64,000 bases of DNA. Origin: Szabonella alba. GTDB taxonomy: Bacteria; Pseudomonadota; Alphaproteobacteria; Rhodobacterales; Rhodobacteraceae. Location of the stretch: the NCBI RefSeq assembly GCF_016765775.1, contig NZ_JAESVN010000002.1, positions 372,001 to 436,000 of the forward strand, in the 5' to 3' direction. Under the pieces are notes generated by a model that was not told the origin of the DNA, made no database searches, and saw nothing but the letters and a program-made list of their open reading frames with translations. Within the stretch, counting starts at the first letter, position 1. Each line of letters begins with the position of its first letter. Of the stretch, positions 26,561-34,266 are shown in pieces. Position numbers and translations under genes: made by a program.

Positions 26561-27112
26561 CTAAAGACCTGCGATCAGGCGTTCGGCATTGGCAAAGCGA
26601 TGCCCCGTCAGATGCCACAGGAAGGTGCCATGGCTGACAACCGCGATGGTCTGTTCCGGTCGCGCCTTCAGCCATGCCGCAAAGGCCCCGACCCGCTCGG
26701 CCAGCATTTCGGGCGGTTCCTTGGCATAGGGCGCGTCCGAGGCGGGATCGACATACCACCACGGGTTTCTCAACTGGCTGAAATCCAGATCGGGAAAGCT
26801 CTGCGCCAGTGCCGCCGGGTCGCTGCCGACATCGCAATAGCTGTCAAGATGTTCGCGATGCAGGTCAAGGATCACCCTCGGCGCCTTCGATCCGGTAAAG
26901 GCGTGCAATCCGGTCTGGATCGTGCGGGTGAAGGGCGAAATGACGACAAGCTCGATCCCCTCGGCATCGCCGATTTCCGCGCCAAGCGCCTGCGCCTGCC
27001 GGTGCCCCAGATCGGTCAGCGCAGCATCGCGCACCATCGGATCGGGTTCGCCGGGCCGGGCAAGGGCGTTGTGATGGGATTGCGCATGGCGGATGAAATG
27101 GAATTTCTGCAT
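26561..27112 (-). CDS. Histidine phosphatase superfamily protein
   Basis: 183 residues. The phosphohistidine motif is FIRHAQSHHNAL near the N-terminus, the second catalytic His is in AVVSHGTFLWHL near the C-terminus, and SPFTRTIQTG supplies the arginine. The domain resembles phosphoglycerate-mutase-like small phosphatases; the substrate is unknown. It is convergent with the iron ATPase gene (20 nt apart), so it is not part of that operon. Confidence 0.87.
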   Translation of the reverse strand: MQKFHFIRHAQSHHNALARPGEPDPMVRDAALTDLGHRQAQALGAEIGDAEGIELVVISPFTRTIQTGLHAFTGSKAPRVILDLHREHLDSYCDVGSDPAALAQSFPDLDFSQLRNPWWYVDPASDAPYAKEPPEMLAERVGAFAAWLKARPEQTIAVVSHGTFLWHLTGHRFANAERLIAGL

Positions 27113-27222
27113 CGGTTCTCGGCCCCCTCTGATCTGCGCTTGATTCTAGCCCCGGGGGCAGGGTCTTTCCAGCCCGGGCGGACCGTAAAACGCGCAGGGC
27201 GCCCACCCGCGATCCGCCCTGT

Positions 27223-27297
27223 TCCTTTTTCTGTCCGCAAGTATCCCGGGGGGTGAATTTGGCGCAGCCAAAGAGGGGCCAGCGCCCCCTCCCGGTC
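27223..27297 (+). repeat. Intergenic repeat, copy 3, with two hairpins
   Basis: Lead TTTTTCTGTCCG, core CAAGTATCCCGGGGGG, then two hairpins: TTTGGC-GCA-GCCAAA (27258-27272) and GAGGGGC...GCCCCCTC (27273-27291). It stops just before the TonB receptor stop codon at 27300. It is the longest of the three copies and keeps the lead and core best. Confidence 0.65.
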
Positions 27298-27299
27298 CG

Positions 27300-29297
27300 T
27301 CAGAACTTCATCGACGCGACCAGCGACACCGTGCGGCCCGGTTCAAAGAAGGGCGTGATGCTGGTGAAATCGCTCCCATAGGTTGCGCGGTCGGCATAGG
27401 TCTTGTCAAAGATGTTGTTGACCTCGGCCCGGATCACCAGCCCCGCGATCGAGGGGGAGGCATATTCGGCGAAAAGGTTCAGCACGGCATAGCCGGGAAG
27501 CTCCCGTTCCGCGTCCCCCTCGACATCGCTGTAGCGGGTCGCCGCGTCGATGCTGCCGCCGAAGGTGAAATCGCTGCCTGCAGGATTGTGCTGCAACTCG
27601 ACCGAGAAGACACCGCCCAGAGGCGCACCCAGATCAAGCGCTGCATAGCTGTCGGCGCCCGCGCCGTTCACCTTGACCTTGCTGTGCGAATAGCTGGCCC
27701 GAAGATAGCCCTGATCCCAGCCGTAGCCCAGCCCCAGATTGAAGCCCCGGCTTTCCGCATCGCCATTGGCATTGGCGCGGAAGCTGCTGATCCGCGCATT
27801 GTCGATCCGGGTCAGGAAGACCTCGCCGCCCAGATCGAGATTGCCCGCGCGGTAATCGAAGCCCAGCGTGTAATTCGTGGCCCGCGCCGGTTTCAGGCTG
27901 CTGTAATCCCAGGCCGGGTTGAAGATGAAATTGTCCTCGATGCTCAGCCCGCCAAAGACCGAGGACAGGCCGCCGCGCAGCGTCAGGTTGTCATTCACCG
28001 CATACGAGACCGAGGCATTGCCGCTGAGCCCCGAGAAATCGTCGCTCCAGCCGCTGATCCCGGTGAAATCCTGCCGGTCCCACCGCAGGCCGAAGGACAG
28101 CGACAGCGCATCGGTCGGGTCCAGACGGGCCTGTGCATAAAGGCCGGTATTGAGGGCGGATTCGGTCAGCCCCGGTTCGGTATCGTCGCTATAGGTGCTG
28201 TTGCGGTCGTAAGCGTCGATCCCTGCCGTGACCGTGCCCATTCCCAAATGGAAACGGTTCTCGAATTTGCCCGACAGGGTTTCATTGTCACCCCGGCTGA
28301 CGCCAAGGGCGGGGGTGGTCGGCTGATCGACGCCCAGCCGGACGCGCGACTTGCCGATCACGATTTTCGGATCCCACATCCCGCTGGCATTCACGTTCTC
28401 ATAGCTGAAGGCCAGCGTATCGCGGCGCGTGTCATAGCGGCGCAAGGGGAAGGGCCGCCCGTCCGAGATGAAATTCGCGCGGAAGGGGCGCAGGGCGTCA
28501 TCCTTCATCCGCTGGCCCGACAGTTCGAACCGGTGGCCCTCGGGGCTTTGATAGGCGAATTTCAGCAGTGTCGTCGTCAGATCGGCCGCACTCCCCTCAA
28601 CCACCGTGCCCGCGCCGGTTTCATAGTCGCGACCGGTGGCGCGTTTCCCATAGGCCAGCCATTCGAAGCCTTCATGCATCCCGGCCAGCGTGGCCGAGCG
28701 CCCGAAGGTGCGGCCATTGTCACCGTAAGACAGCCGCACATTGCCGCCGACCATCTGGTCCGGGTCCAGAATGTCGCCCGGATCAACGGTTTCCATTACA
28801 ACGGCACCCGCCATTGCATGGGGGCCGGCATCGGCAGGCGCGGCACCCGCATCGACCCGGACGGATTTCATCAGTCCCGGATCGAAGGCATTGGCCGAGA
28901 CATGGTGGAACAGCCGGTTGTTCTGGCCGATCCCGTCCACGCTGACGGCGAGGTTCAGCATGTCGACGCCGTTGACGAAGATCTTCTGCGCGACCGGAAT
29001 CGCCCCCCCGACCGAGACCGAGGCGATGCCCGCGAAAAGATCCTTCAGATCGCCCATGCGGGCGCGGTCCAGCTCTGCCTCGGCGACATACTGGCTGTTG
29101 GCGCGGTCAGCGGCATTGCCGTCCGGATCTTCGGCGCGCATCAGCGCGGGGTTCAGCAGAATCGTGCCCAGAAGGGTCGATTCGTCGAAGTCCTGAGCCA
29201 GTGCCGCAGGGGGTGCGGCCAGCGCAAGGGCGGCTCCGGTGGCGATGGTGGAACATGCAAGACAGGCGCGGATGCGCCGCGGAAGGGGCCGGGCCAT
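27300..29297 (-). CDS. TonB-dependent outer-membrane receptor, siderophore or haem type
   Basis: 665 residues from the ATG at 29297. A signal peptide ends near PPAALA-QD, with a possible TonB box in the following STLLGTILLNP. The plug domain covers about residues 50-190, with VNGVDMLNLAVSVDGIGQNNRLFHH and DAGAAPADAGPHAMAGAVVMETVDPGD. The rest is the beta-barrel, ending in the usual terminal Phe (VASMKF). It imports an iron complex using TonB energy. The nearby periplasmic ABC system of FatB/ViuP type suggests a siderophore, perhaps a catecholate, but haem cannot be excluded. Confidence 0.9.
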   Translation of the reverse strand: MARPLPRRIRACLACSTIATGAALALAAPPAALAQDFDESTLLGTILLNPALMRAEDPDGNAADRANSQYVAEAELDRARMGDLKDLFAGIASVSVGGAIPVAQKIFVNGVDMLNLAVSVDGIGQNNRLFHHVSANAFDPGLMKSVRVDAGAAPADAGPHAMAGAVVMETVDPGDILDPDQMVGGNVRLSYGDNGRTFGRSATLAGMHEGFEWLAYGKRATGRDYETGAGTVVEGSAADLTTTLLKFAYQSPEGHRFELSGQRMKDDALRPFRANFISDGRPFPLRRYDTRRDTLAFSYENVNASGMWDPKIVIGKSRVRLGVDQPTTPALGVSRGDNETLSGKFENRFHLGMGTVTAGIDAYDRNSTYSDDTEPGLTESALNTGLYAQARLDPTDALSLSFGLRWDRQDFTGISGWSDDFSGLSGNASVSYAVNDNLTLRGGLSSVFGGLSIEDNFIFNPAWDYSSLKPARATNYTLGFDYRAGNLDLGGEVFLTRIDNARISSFRANANGDAESRGFNLGLGYGWDQGYLRASYSHSKVKVNGAGADSYAALDLGAPLGGVFSVELQHNPAGSDFTFGGSIDAATRYSDVEGDAERELPGYAVLNLFAEYASPSIAGLVIRAEVNNIFDKTYADRATYGSDFTSITPFFEPGRTVSLVASMKF

Positions 29298-29543
29298 GAA
29301 AACCTCTGGATTGATGGGGTTTCTGGCTGGGCTATGCCTTGCTGGGGCTGCGTTAGCACCGCAGCACCGGTCGCGCAACCGGTAGGCCCGTGCCTGCGGC
29401 CTGTCTGGCAAGGCCGTGCGGCAAGGCTGCAACAGCGCCGGGAAGGATGCGGATTCAGGGGGGCTTGCCAATAGGCGACAAAAACAATAAGAAATTTCCG
29501 ATCAAGCCTTCCGCCAGATCGCCCCATGCGGAAAGGAGTGACC
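29298..29543. other. Divergent intergenic region between receptor and leader ORF
   Basis: 246 nt that should hold the minus-strand promoter of the receptor and the plus-strand promoter of the small ORF and its partner. The stretch at about 29473-29503 is AT-rich (CAAAAACAATAAGAAATTT). No iron-regulator box could be assigned by eye. Confidence 0.45.
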
Positions 29544-29627
29544 ATGAACCCGGAAATTCCTTGTGCCACGGCGGCCTTGCGCGTGACACGACCTGCCATC
29601 CGCGCGATGCGGAGGGCTGCGACATGA
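29544..29627 (+). CDS. 27-residue leader-type small ORF
   Basis: Short ORF with an ideal ribosome site (AAAGGAG, 5-6 bases before the ATG). Its stop overlaps the next gene's start (ATGA at 29624-29627). The peptide begins MNPEIPCATAALRV and is Arg/Ala-rich after that; I know no family. The strong site and the overlap argue that it is translated and couples translation to the next gene, perhaps as a leader. Confidence 0.6.
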   Translation: MNPEIPCATAALRVTRPAIRAMRRAAT

Positions 29628-30151
29628 CCCATGATCAAGCCCCCACGGCCGATGCGGTTCCGGTTGCAAGCCTTGGCCTTGATGAGTTCGAAACCGGATT
29701 GCTGGCTGTGCTGAGGCATTTCCTGACGGCCTTTTCCCGCCCGGAATCGCAGGCTTGGCAATCGGCCTTCCGTGTGGCGACCGAACGCTGGGACCTTGCG
29801 GGCGGACCGCAGATCGCCATGGGCCTATTGCCGGTGTTGCAGGCCCTGCGCGGCGCGCGGCGGCAGGATTTCATCTTCACCGATCCCTTGTGTATCCAGT
29901 GCCGGATGCAGGCTACCGGATGTGAAGCGGCCTTCATGCGGATGGTTCAGGCCATGCGGCGCGACCGCACCGATATTGCGCGCGGCGCGGTGCTGGAACT
30001 GACCGGGGGGCGGATGGAGGCGGGGCTTGTTCAGGCCGGGCTCGCCTTTGCCGCGCGCTGGCCCGCGACGCGCGGCAATGAGGCCAACCAGCCTGATCTG
30101 CGCCAGACCCATTTCGCCCCGGCCCACCGGCATCTGCGCATCGTGCATTAA
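29624..30151 (+). CDS. Unknown soluble protein in the iron-uptake cluster
   Basis: 175 residues. No signal peptide and no membrane span. It is mostly helical by composition, with a cysteine cluster C-x2-C-x6-C (CIQCRMQATGC) at about residues 89-99 that could bind a metal or iron-sulphur centre. The C-terminus is His-rich (HFAPAHRHLRIVH). It is translationally coupled to the leader ORF and divergent from the TonB receptor, so a role in iron or haem handling is an inference. I do not recognise the family. Confidence 0.72.
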   Translation: MTHDQAPTADAVPVASLGLDEFETGLLAVLRHFLTAFSRPESQAWQSAFRVATERWDLAGGPQIAMGLLPVLQALRGARRQDFIFTDPLCIQCRMQATGCEAAFMRMVQAMRRDRTDIARGAVLELTGGRMEAGLVQAGLAFAARWPATRGNEANQPDLRQTHFAPAHRHLRIVH

Positions 30152-30208
30152 GGCCCGCCGCGCCGCAGGGGGCAGGGCAGGGACTGCTGCCCCGTTCCGG
30201 CCCGCCGG

Positions 30209-30964
30209 TCACAGATGATGCAGCACCATCGGGCGGCCCTCGAACTGGGCGATCCGCAGCGGCATGTCGTAAAGCGGTTCCAGCACTCCGGGCGTGAACA
30301 CCTCGGCGGGGGTGCCTTCGGCATGGATGCGCCCGCCTTTCATTGCCAGCACATGATCGGCCCAGGCGGCGGCATGGTTGATCTCATGCAGCACCATGAC
30401 CACGCTGCGCCCGGCATCGCGCAAGGCTGCAAGTTCGGCCATCAGGGCGCGGGCATGGGCCATGTCCAGCGCCGCCAGCGGTTCATCCAGCAACAGCCAG
30501 TCGGTATCCTGTGCAAGCGTCATGGCCAGATGCGCCCGCTGGCGCTGCCCGCCTGACAACTGGTCCAGAAAGCGGTCGGCCAGATCGGTCAGGGCCAGCC
30601 GGGCCATCGCCTCATCGACCTTGCGGCGGTCGGCGGGACCGGGGCGGCCCTGATGATGCGGCCAGCGCCCGAAACCCACCAGCTCGCGGACGCGCAGGCG
30701 GCTCATCACGCCCGCGTTCTGCGGCAGGATCGCCAGCCGACGTGCCAGTTCGCGGCTGTCGGACTGCCCGATATCCAGCCCCTCGACGCGGATCTGGCCT
30801 TGCTGAACCGGTTCAAGCCGCGCGATCAGCGACAGAAGCGTGGACTTGCCCGCCCCGTTCGGCCCGATCAGCGCGGTGATCCTGCCGCGTGGCAGCGTCG
30901 CGGTGATGTCCTGCAGGATCGCCGCCCGGCCGATGCTGTGGTTAACCCCGTTCATCTCGATCAT
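30209..30964 (-). CDS. Iron-siderophore ABC transporter, ATPase (FecE/ViuC-like)
   Basis: 251 residues. Walker A IGPNGAGKSTLL, Q-loop ILPQNAGVMSRLRVRELVGFGRWPHHQGR, signature QLSGGQRQRAHLAMTL, Walker B WLLLDEPLAALDMAHA and switch His MVLHEINHAA. The GFGRWPHxQGR block is typical of ATPases for catecholate or petrobactin-like siderophores. Its start overlaps the upstream permease stop by 4 nt. Last gene of the minus-strand importer. Confidence 0.9.
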   Translation of the reverse strand: MIEMNGVNHSIGRAAILQDITATLPRGRITALIGPNGAGKSTLLSLIARLEPVQQGQIRVEGLDIGQSDSRELARRLAILPQNAGVMSRLRVRELVGFGRWPHHQGRPGPADRRKVDEAMARLALTDLADRFLDQLSGGQRQRAHLAMTLAQDTDWLLLDEPLAALDMAHARALMAELAALRDAGRSVVMVLHEINHAAAWADHVLAMKGGRIHAEGTPAEVFTPGVLEPLYDMPLRIAQFEGRPMVLHHL

Positions 30965-31902
30965 CGGATGCGTCCTTTCAGCAGCAGGCCCAGAAAGACC
31001 AGCCCGCCCAGAAACTCGACCACCGCGGGCAGGGTGGATTGCTGGCCAAGTGCGCGTTCGAACACTGTCTGCCCCGCGACCAGAACCAGCGCGCCCAGCA
31101 GCATTGCCGTCACCAAGAGCGGCAGATGCCGGTCGCTTCCCGCCAGCGGACGGGCCAGCGCCACGACGATCAGCCCCAGAAAGGCCAGCGGCCCGACCAG
31201 CGCCGTTGCCACCGCGACCAGCACGGCGACCAGCGCCAGAACCGCCAGCACCATCTCGTCATGGCGCAGGCCCAGCGACACCGCCGCCACCCGCCCCAAT
31301 GCCAGCACATCCAGACGCGGCGCAAGCCACAGCGCGGCCACGACCACCGCCAGCGTCACCGCCGCCGCGACCGGCAGCAGCGCAGGTTCGATCCGCCCGA
31401 AACTGGCCGCCGATTCCGCCTGCACCACCGCAAAGGCATTCGGGTCCATCACCCGGGCCAGAAACCCCGAAAGCGCACGGAACAGCACGCCCAGAATGAT
31501 ACCCGTCAGAATCATGCGGGGAATGTCGCTTGCCCCCCGCCCCAGCAGCGTGCCGAACAGCAAAAGCGCCGCCAGCACCAGCGCCGATGTCTCAAGCGTG
31601 AAACGGGCGGGACCGGACAGAAGGGCAAAGCCCACCGGCCCCAGCCCTGCGACCAGCGCCGTTTGCAGCAGCACGAACAGCGCATCAAGCCCCATGATCT
31701 GCGGGGTCAGGATGCGGTTGCGGGCCACGGTCTGAAACAGCACTGTCGCCACTGCGACCGCCACACCCACCAGCACCAGCCCCGCAAGCCGTGTGGCCCG
31801 CAATGTCAGCACGAACTGCCAGCGTGGCCCCAGCCCGGCCAGCAGGTAAAGCCCCGAGGCCAGCAGCAGCGCAAGCGTCAGAAGGACCAGCGGTCTAGCC
31901 AT
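30961..31902 (-). CDS. Iron-siderophore ABC transporter, permease 2 (FatC/ViuG-like)
   Basis: 313 residues with nine to ten predicted membrane spans of the FecCD/BtuC type. Landmarks are RILTPQIMGLDALFVLLQT near the N-terminus, and ALVGPLAFLGLIVVALARPLAGSDRHLPLL, the coupling-helix and substrate-path region. It overlaps the neighbouring permease gene by 8 nt and the ATPase gene by 4 nt. It forms the inner-membrane channel with permease 1. Confidence 0.9.
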   Translation of the reverse strand: MARPLVLLTLALLLASGLYLLAGLGPRWQFVLTLRATRLAGLVLVGVAVAVATVLFQTVARNRILTPQIMGLDALFVLLQTALVAGLGPVGFALLSGPARFTLETSALVLAALLLFGTLLGRGASDIPRMILTGIILGVLFRALSGFLARVMDPNAFAVVQAESAASFGRIEPALLPVAAAVTLAVVVAALWLAPRLDVLALGRVAAVSLGLRHDEMVLAVLALVAVLVAVATALVGPLAFLGLIVVALARPLAGSDRHLPLLVTAMLLGALVLVAGQTVFERALGQQSTLPAVVEFLGGLVFLGLLLKGRIR

Positions 31903-32824
31903 GGGCAGGCGCCCGCCACAACAGCCACAGGAACAGCACTGCCCCGACCACCCCCAGCACCGCCCCGACCGGGATTTCGTAAGGGTGGATCAGCAGCCGC
32001 CCGATGATGTCACAGGCCAGCAGCAGCGCCGCCCCGCCAAGTGCCGTGACCGGCAGGCTGGCGCGCAGGTTGTCGCCCATCACGCGGCTGACGATGTTGG
32101 GCACCACCAGCCCCAGAAAGGGCACCATCCCGACCGTCGCCATGACCAGCGCCGTGACCAGCGCCACGATCACCAGACCCAGCCGCATGACCGCCGCAGG
32201 GTTCAGCCCCAGTCCGCGCGCCACCCCGTCGCCCAGCCCCAGAATGGCCAGCCGGTCCGCCGCCAGCAGCGCCAGCCCCGCCGCCAGCCCCGCCAGCCAC
32301 AGCAATTCATAGCGCCCGGCGATGATGCCCGAAAACTCGCCCGTCATCATCCAGATCGAGACATATTGCAGAAGGTCGGTCTGCCAGCCGATATGCAGTA
32401 CCATCGCGCCCAGAACGCCCGACCAGACCAGCCCGGCCAGCGGCACCAGCAGCATCTCTTGCGGGGGCAGGCGGCGGATCATCGCCAGAAACAGCGCCGT
32501 TCCGGCCAGCCCCGCCAGTGTCGCAACCCCCATCCGCAGCCAAAGCGCCGCGCCGGGGGCCAGCAGCGTCACCGCCAGAAGGCCAAGCGCCGCCGCCTCA
32601 CCCGTGCCGGTGGTTCCCGGCTCGACAAAGCGGTTGCGCACCAGTTGCTGCATCACCACCCCTGCCACGGCCAGTGCGGCCCCGGTCAGCATCACCGCCG
32701 CGGTGCGCGGCAGGCGCGACACGGTCAGCACCAGGAAGTCGCCATCGGCAACGCTGGCCACCCCGGTCAGCACACTGACCCCGGCCAGCGGCACCAGCAG
32801 CAAAAGGATCAGGACCGGGCGCAA
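31895..32824 (-). CDS. Iron-siderophore ABC transporter, permease 1 (FatD/ViuD-like)
   Basis: 309 residues, FecCD type, with SRLPRTAAVMLTGAALAVAGVVMQQLVRNRFVEPGTTGTGEAAALG near the N-terminus and VGMVPFLGLVVPNIVSRVMGDNLR towards the end. No ATG is available near the start; the frame begins with TTG at 32824, only 6 nt after the stop of the binding-protein gene, so initiation is probably coupled to it. This TTG start is the one doubtful boundary. Confidence 0.88.
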   Translation of the reverse strand: MRPVLILLLLVPLAGVSVLTGVASVADGDFLVLTVSRLPRTAAVMLTGAALAVAGVVMQQLVRNRFVEPGTTGTGEAAALGLLAVTLLAPGAALWLRMGVATLAGLAGTALFLAMIRRLPPQEMLLVPLAGLVWSGVLGAMVLHIGWQTDLLQYVSIWMMTGEFSGIIAGRYELLWLAGLAAGLALLAADRLAILGLGDGVARGLGLNPAAVMRLGLVIVALVTALVMATVGMVPFLGLVVPNIVSRVMGDNLRASLPVTALGGAALLLACDIIGRLLIHPYEIPVGAVLGVVGAVLFLWLLWRAPAHG

Positions 32825-32830
32825 CGGACC

Positions 32831-33730
32831 CTACCGGGAAAAGGCGGTCAGCAATTCCCCCAGCGTCGTCATCATCGAGGTGAAGCCGCCCCCCGCGATA
32901 TAGGCCGGGGTGGAGGACAGATAGATGATCTGACCACGCTCTGCCGCCACCGTGCGCGCGACCAGCGGATTGTCCAGCACATCCGAGGCCATGCTGTCCT
33001 CACCGATCGCGGCGGACCGGTCGATGACGAAAATCCAGTCGGGGTTTGTCTCGGCGATGAATTCGAAGGACACCGCATCGCCATGCACCGCCGCATCAAG
33101 ATTTTCCCGCGCCTCGGGCAGGCCAAGTGCGTCATGGATCCAGCCAAAGCGCGATCCCCGGCCATAGGCCGAGATCTTGGGGCCGTTGACCGACAGGATC
33201 AGGCCGCGCCCCTTGCCTTGCGCGGCGGCGGCGGTCGCGGCCAGTTTCGCATCCAGTTCCGCGATCATCGCGGCGGCGCGGTCCTCGCGCCCGAACAGCA
33301 GCCCATAGGCCGCGATCCGGTCCCGCCCCTCGGCCATCACATCCTTCCAGATCGTCATGTCGATGGTTGGCGCCAGCGCCGTCAGCATCTCGATCCGTGT
33401 CGAGGACCGCCCGCCCGCGATCACCAGTTCGGGGTCAAGTGCTGCCAGCGCCTCAAGATCCGGTTCGAACAGCGTTCCGACCGGTCGTGCCTGTGCCGCG
33501 ACCGGGTCGAGATAATCGACGTAAAGCCTGTCCGGCACCCCCTGCACCGTGACGCCAAGGGCTGTCAGCGTATCCAGTGCCGCGATGTCCAGGACGGCAA
33601 TGCGCTCCGGCCCGGCCATCAGCGTGACATCGCCCCTTGCGGTGCGGATCGTCACCTCATCGGCGACAGCGGACAGGGGAAAAAGCGCAAGGCAGGCCAG
33701 AAGGGCCGCAGGGCGGGCAAAGTGCAGCAT
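32831..33730 (-). CDS. Iron-siderophore ABC transporter, substrate-binding protein (FatB/ViuP-like)
   Basis: 299 residues from the ATG at 33730; the frame stays open to 34369 but that part overlaps the divergent DUF2218 gene. Signal peptide LHFARPAALLACLALFPLSAVA-DE. The fold is a class III periplasmic binder: AVLDIAALDTLTALGV, then DPELVIAGGRSS, then GPKISAYGRGSRFGWIHDALG and NPDWIFVIDRSAAIGE. These blocks match the FatB/VctP/ViuP group for catecholate or mixed siderophores. It heads the binding protein-permease-permease-ATPase operon. Confidence 0.9.
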   Translation of the reverse strand: MLHFARPAALLACLALFPLSAVADEVTIRTARGDVTLMAGPERIAVLDIAALDTLTALGVTVQGVPDRLYVDYLDPVAAQARPVGTLFEPDLEALAALDPELVIAGGRSSTRIEMLTALAPTIDMTIWKDVMAEGRDRIAAYGLLFGREDRAAAMIAELDAKLAATAAAAQGKGRGLILSVNGPKISAYGRGSRFGWIHDALGLPEARENLDAAVHGDAVSFEFIAETNPDWIFVIDRSAAIGEDSMASDVLDNPLVARTVAAERGQIIYLSSTPAYIAGGGFTSMMTTLGELLTAFSR

Positions 33731-33804
33731 GGGGCCTCGGATCGGTTCGGGCGTGTGGCTGACAGTCTGGCTGCACGCGGACGCAACCGGACTAACCGCT
33801 TGTG

Positions 33805-33823
33805 ATCCGCTGGTCCAGCGGAT
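33805..33823. promoter_or_regulatory. Perfect 19-bp palindrome between divergent iron-uptake genes
   Basis: ATCCGCTGGTCCAGCGGAT has two perfect 9-base arms around one central base. It lies in the 123-nt gap between the binding-protein gene (minus) and the DUF2218 gene (plus), 31 bases before the latter's start. Placement suits a single repressor controlling both directions. It does not match a Fur or RirA box that I know. Confidence 0.65.
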
Positions 33824-33853
33824 ACGCCATGTAAAACTGTCAGGAAATTGCCG

Positions 33854-34174
33854 ATGCTTGTTTCGACCGCCCGTTATCCGACCGTCCATGCCTCGAAATA
33901 CCTTCAGCAACTTTGCAAGCATTTCGCCCATAAGGCCGAGGTGAGCCATGACGACACCACCGGCCGCGCGGCGCTTGAACCCGGTCTGGTGGAGCTTGCC
34001 GCCGAGGCTGGGGCCTTGACGGTGCGGGCCAGCGCCGCCGATGCAAAGGGGCTGATCCAGACGCGTTTCGTGGTCGATGTCCATCTGGTGACCTTCGCCC
34101 ATCGAGAGGCTTTCACCGGTCTGGACTGGCAGGCGCCCGTCAATGGCCCGACGGGCGAAAGCCCTGCCGCCTGA
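33854..34174 (+). CDS. DUF2218 domain protein
   Basis: 106 residues from the ATG at 33854, after an AGGA site. The DUF2218 pattern is clear: STARYPTVHASKYLQQLCKHFAHK at the start, then LTVRASAADAKGLIQTRFVVDVHLVTFAHREAFTGLDW. Such proteins are small, soluble, and often found beside siderophore uptake genes. A cytoplasmic role in handling the imported iron complex is a reasonable guess, not proven. Confidence 0.88.
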   Translation: MLVSTARYPTVHASKYLQQLCKHFAHKAEVSHDDTTGRAALEPGLVELAAEAGALTVRASAADAKGLIQTRFVVDVHLVTFAHREAFTGLDWQAPVNGPTGESPAA

Positions 34175-34266
34175 CAGTTGCGGCTGACAGTGCCGCGCGT
34201 TTTCGTTAAGGATCATCCGTCTTTCCATGGCGGGGTATTCTTGTGGCTGACGGGTCCGGCAATCGC

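Noticed and set aside
27588-29474. Long plus-strand frame opposite the TonB receptor
   Set aside because: Antisense shadow; the minus-strand frame has a signal peptide, plug and barrel.
31901-33805. Long plus-strand frame opposite the siderophore permease and binding protein
   Set aside because: Antisense shadow, extremely His/Gln/Arg-rich, no motifs; the minus strand holds a standard ABC importer.
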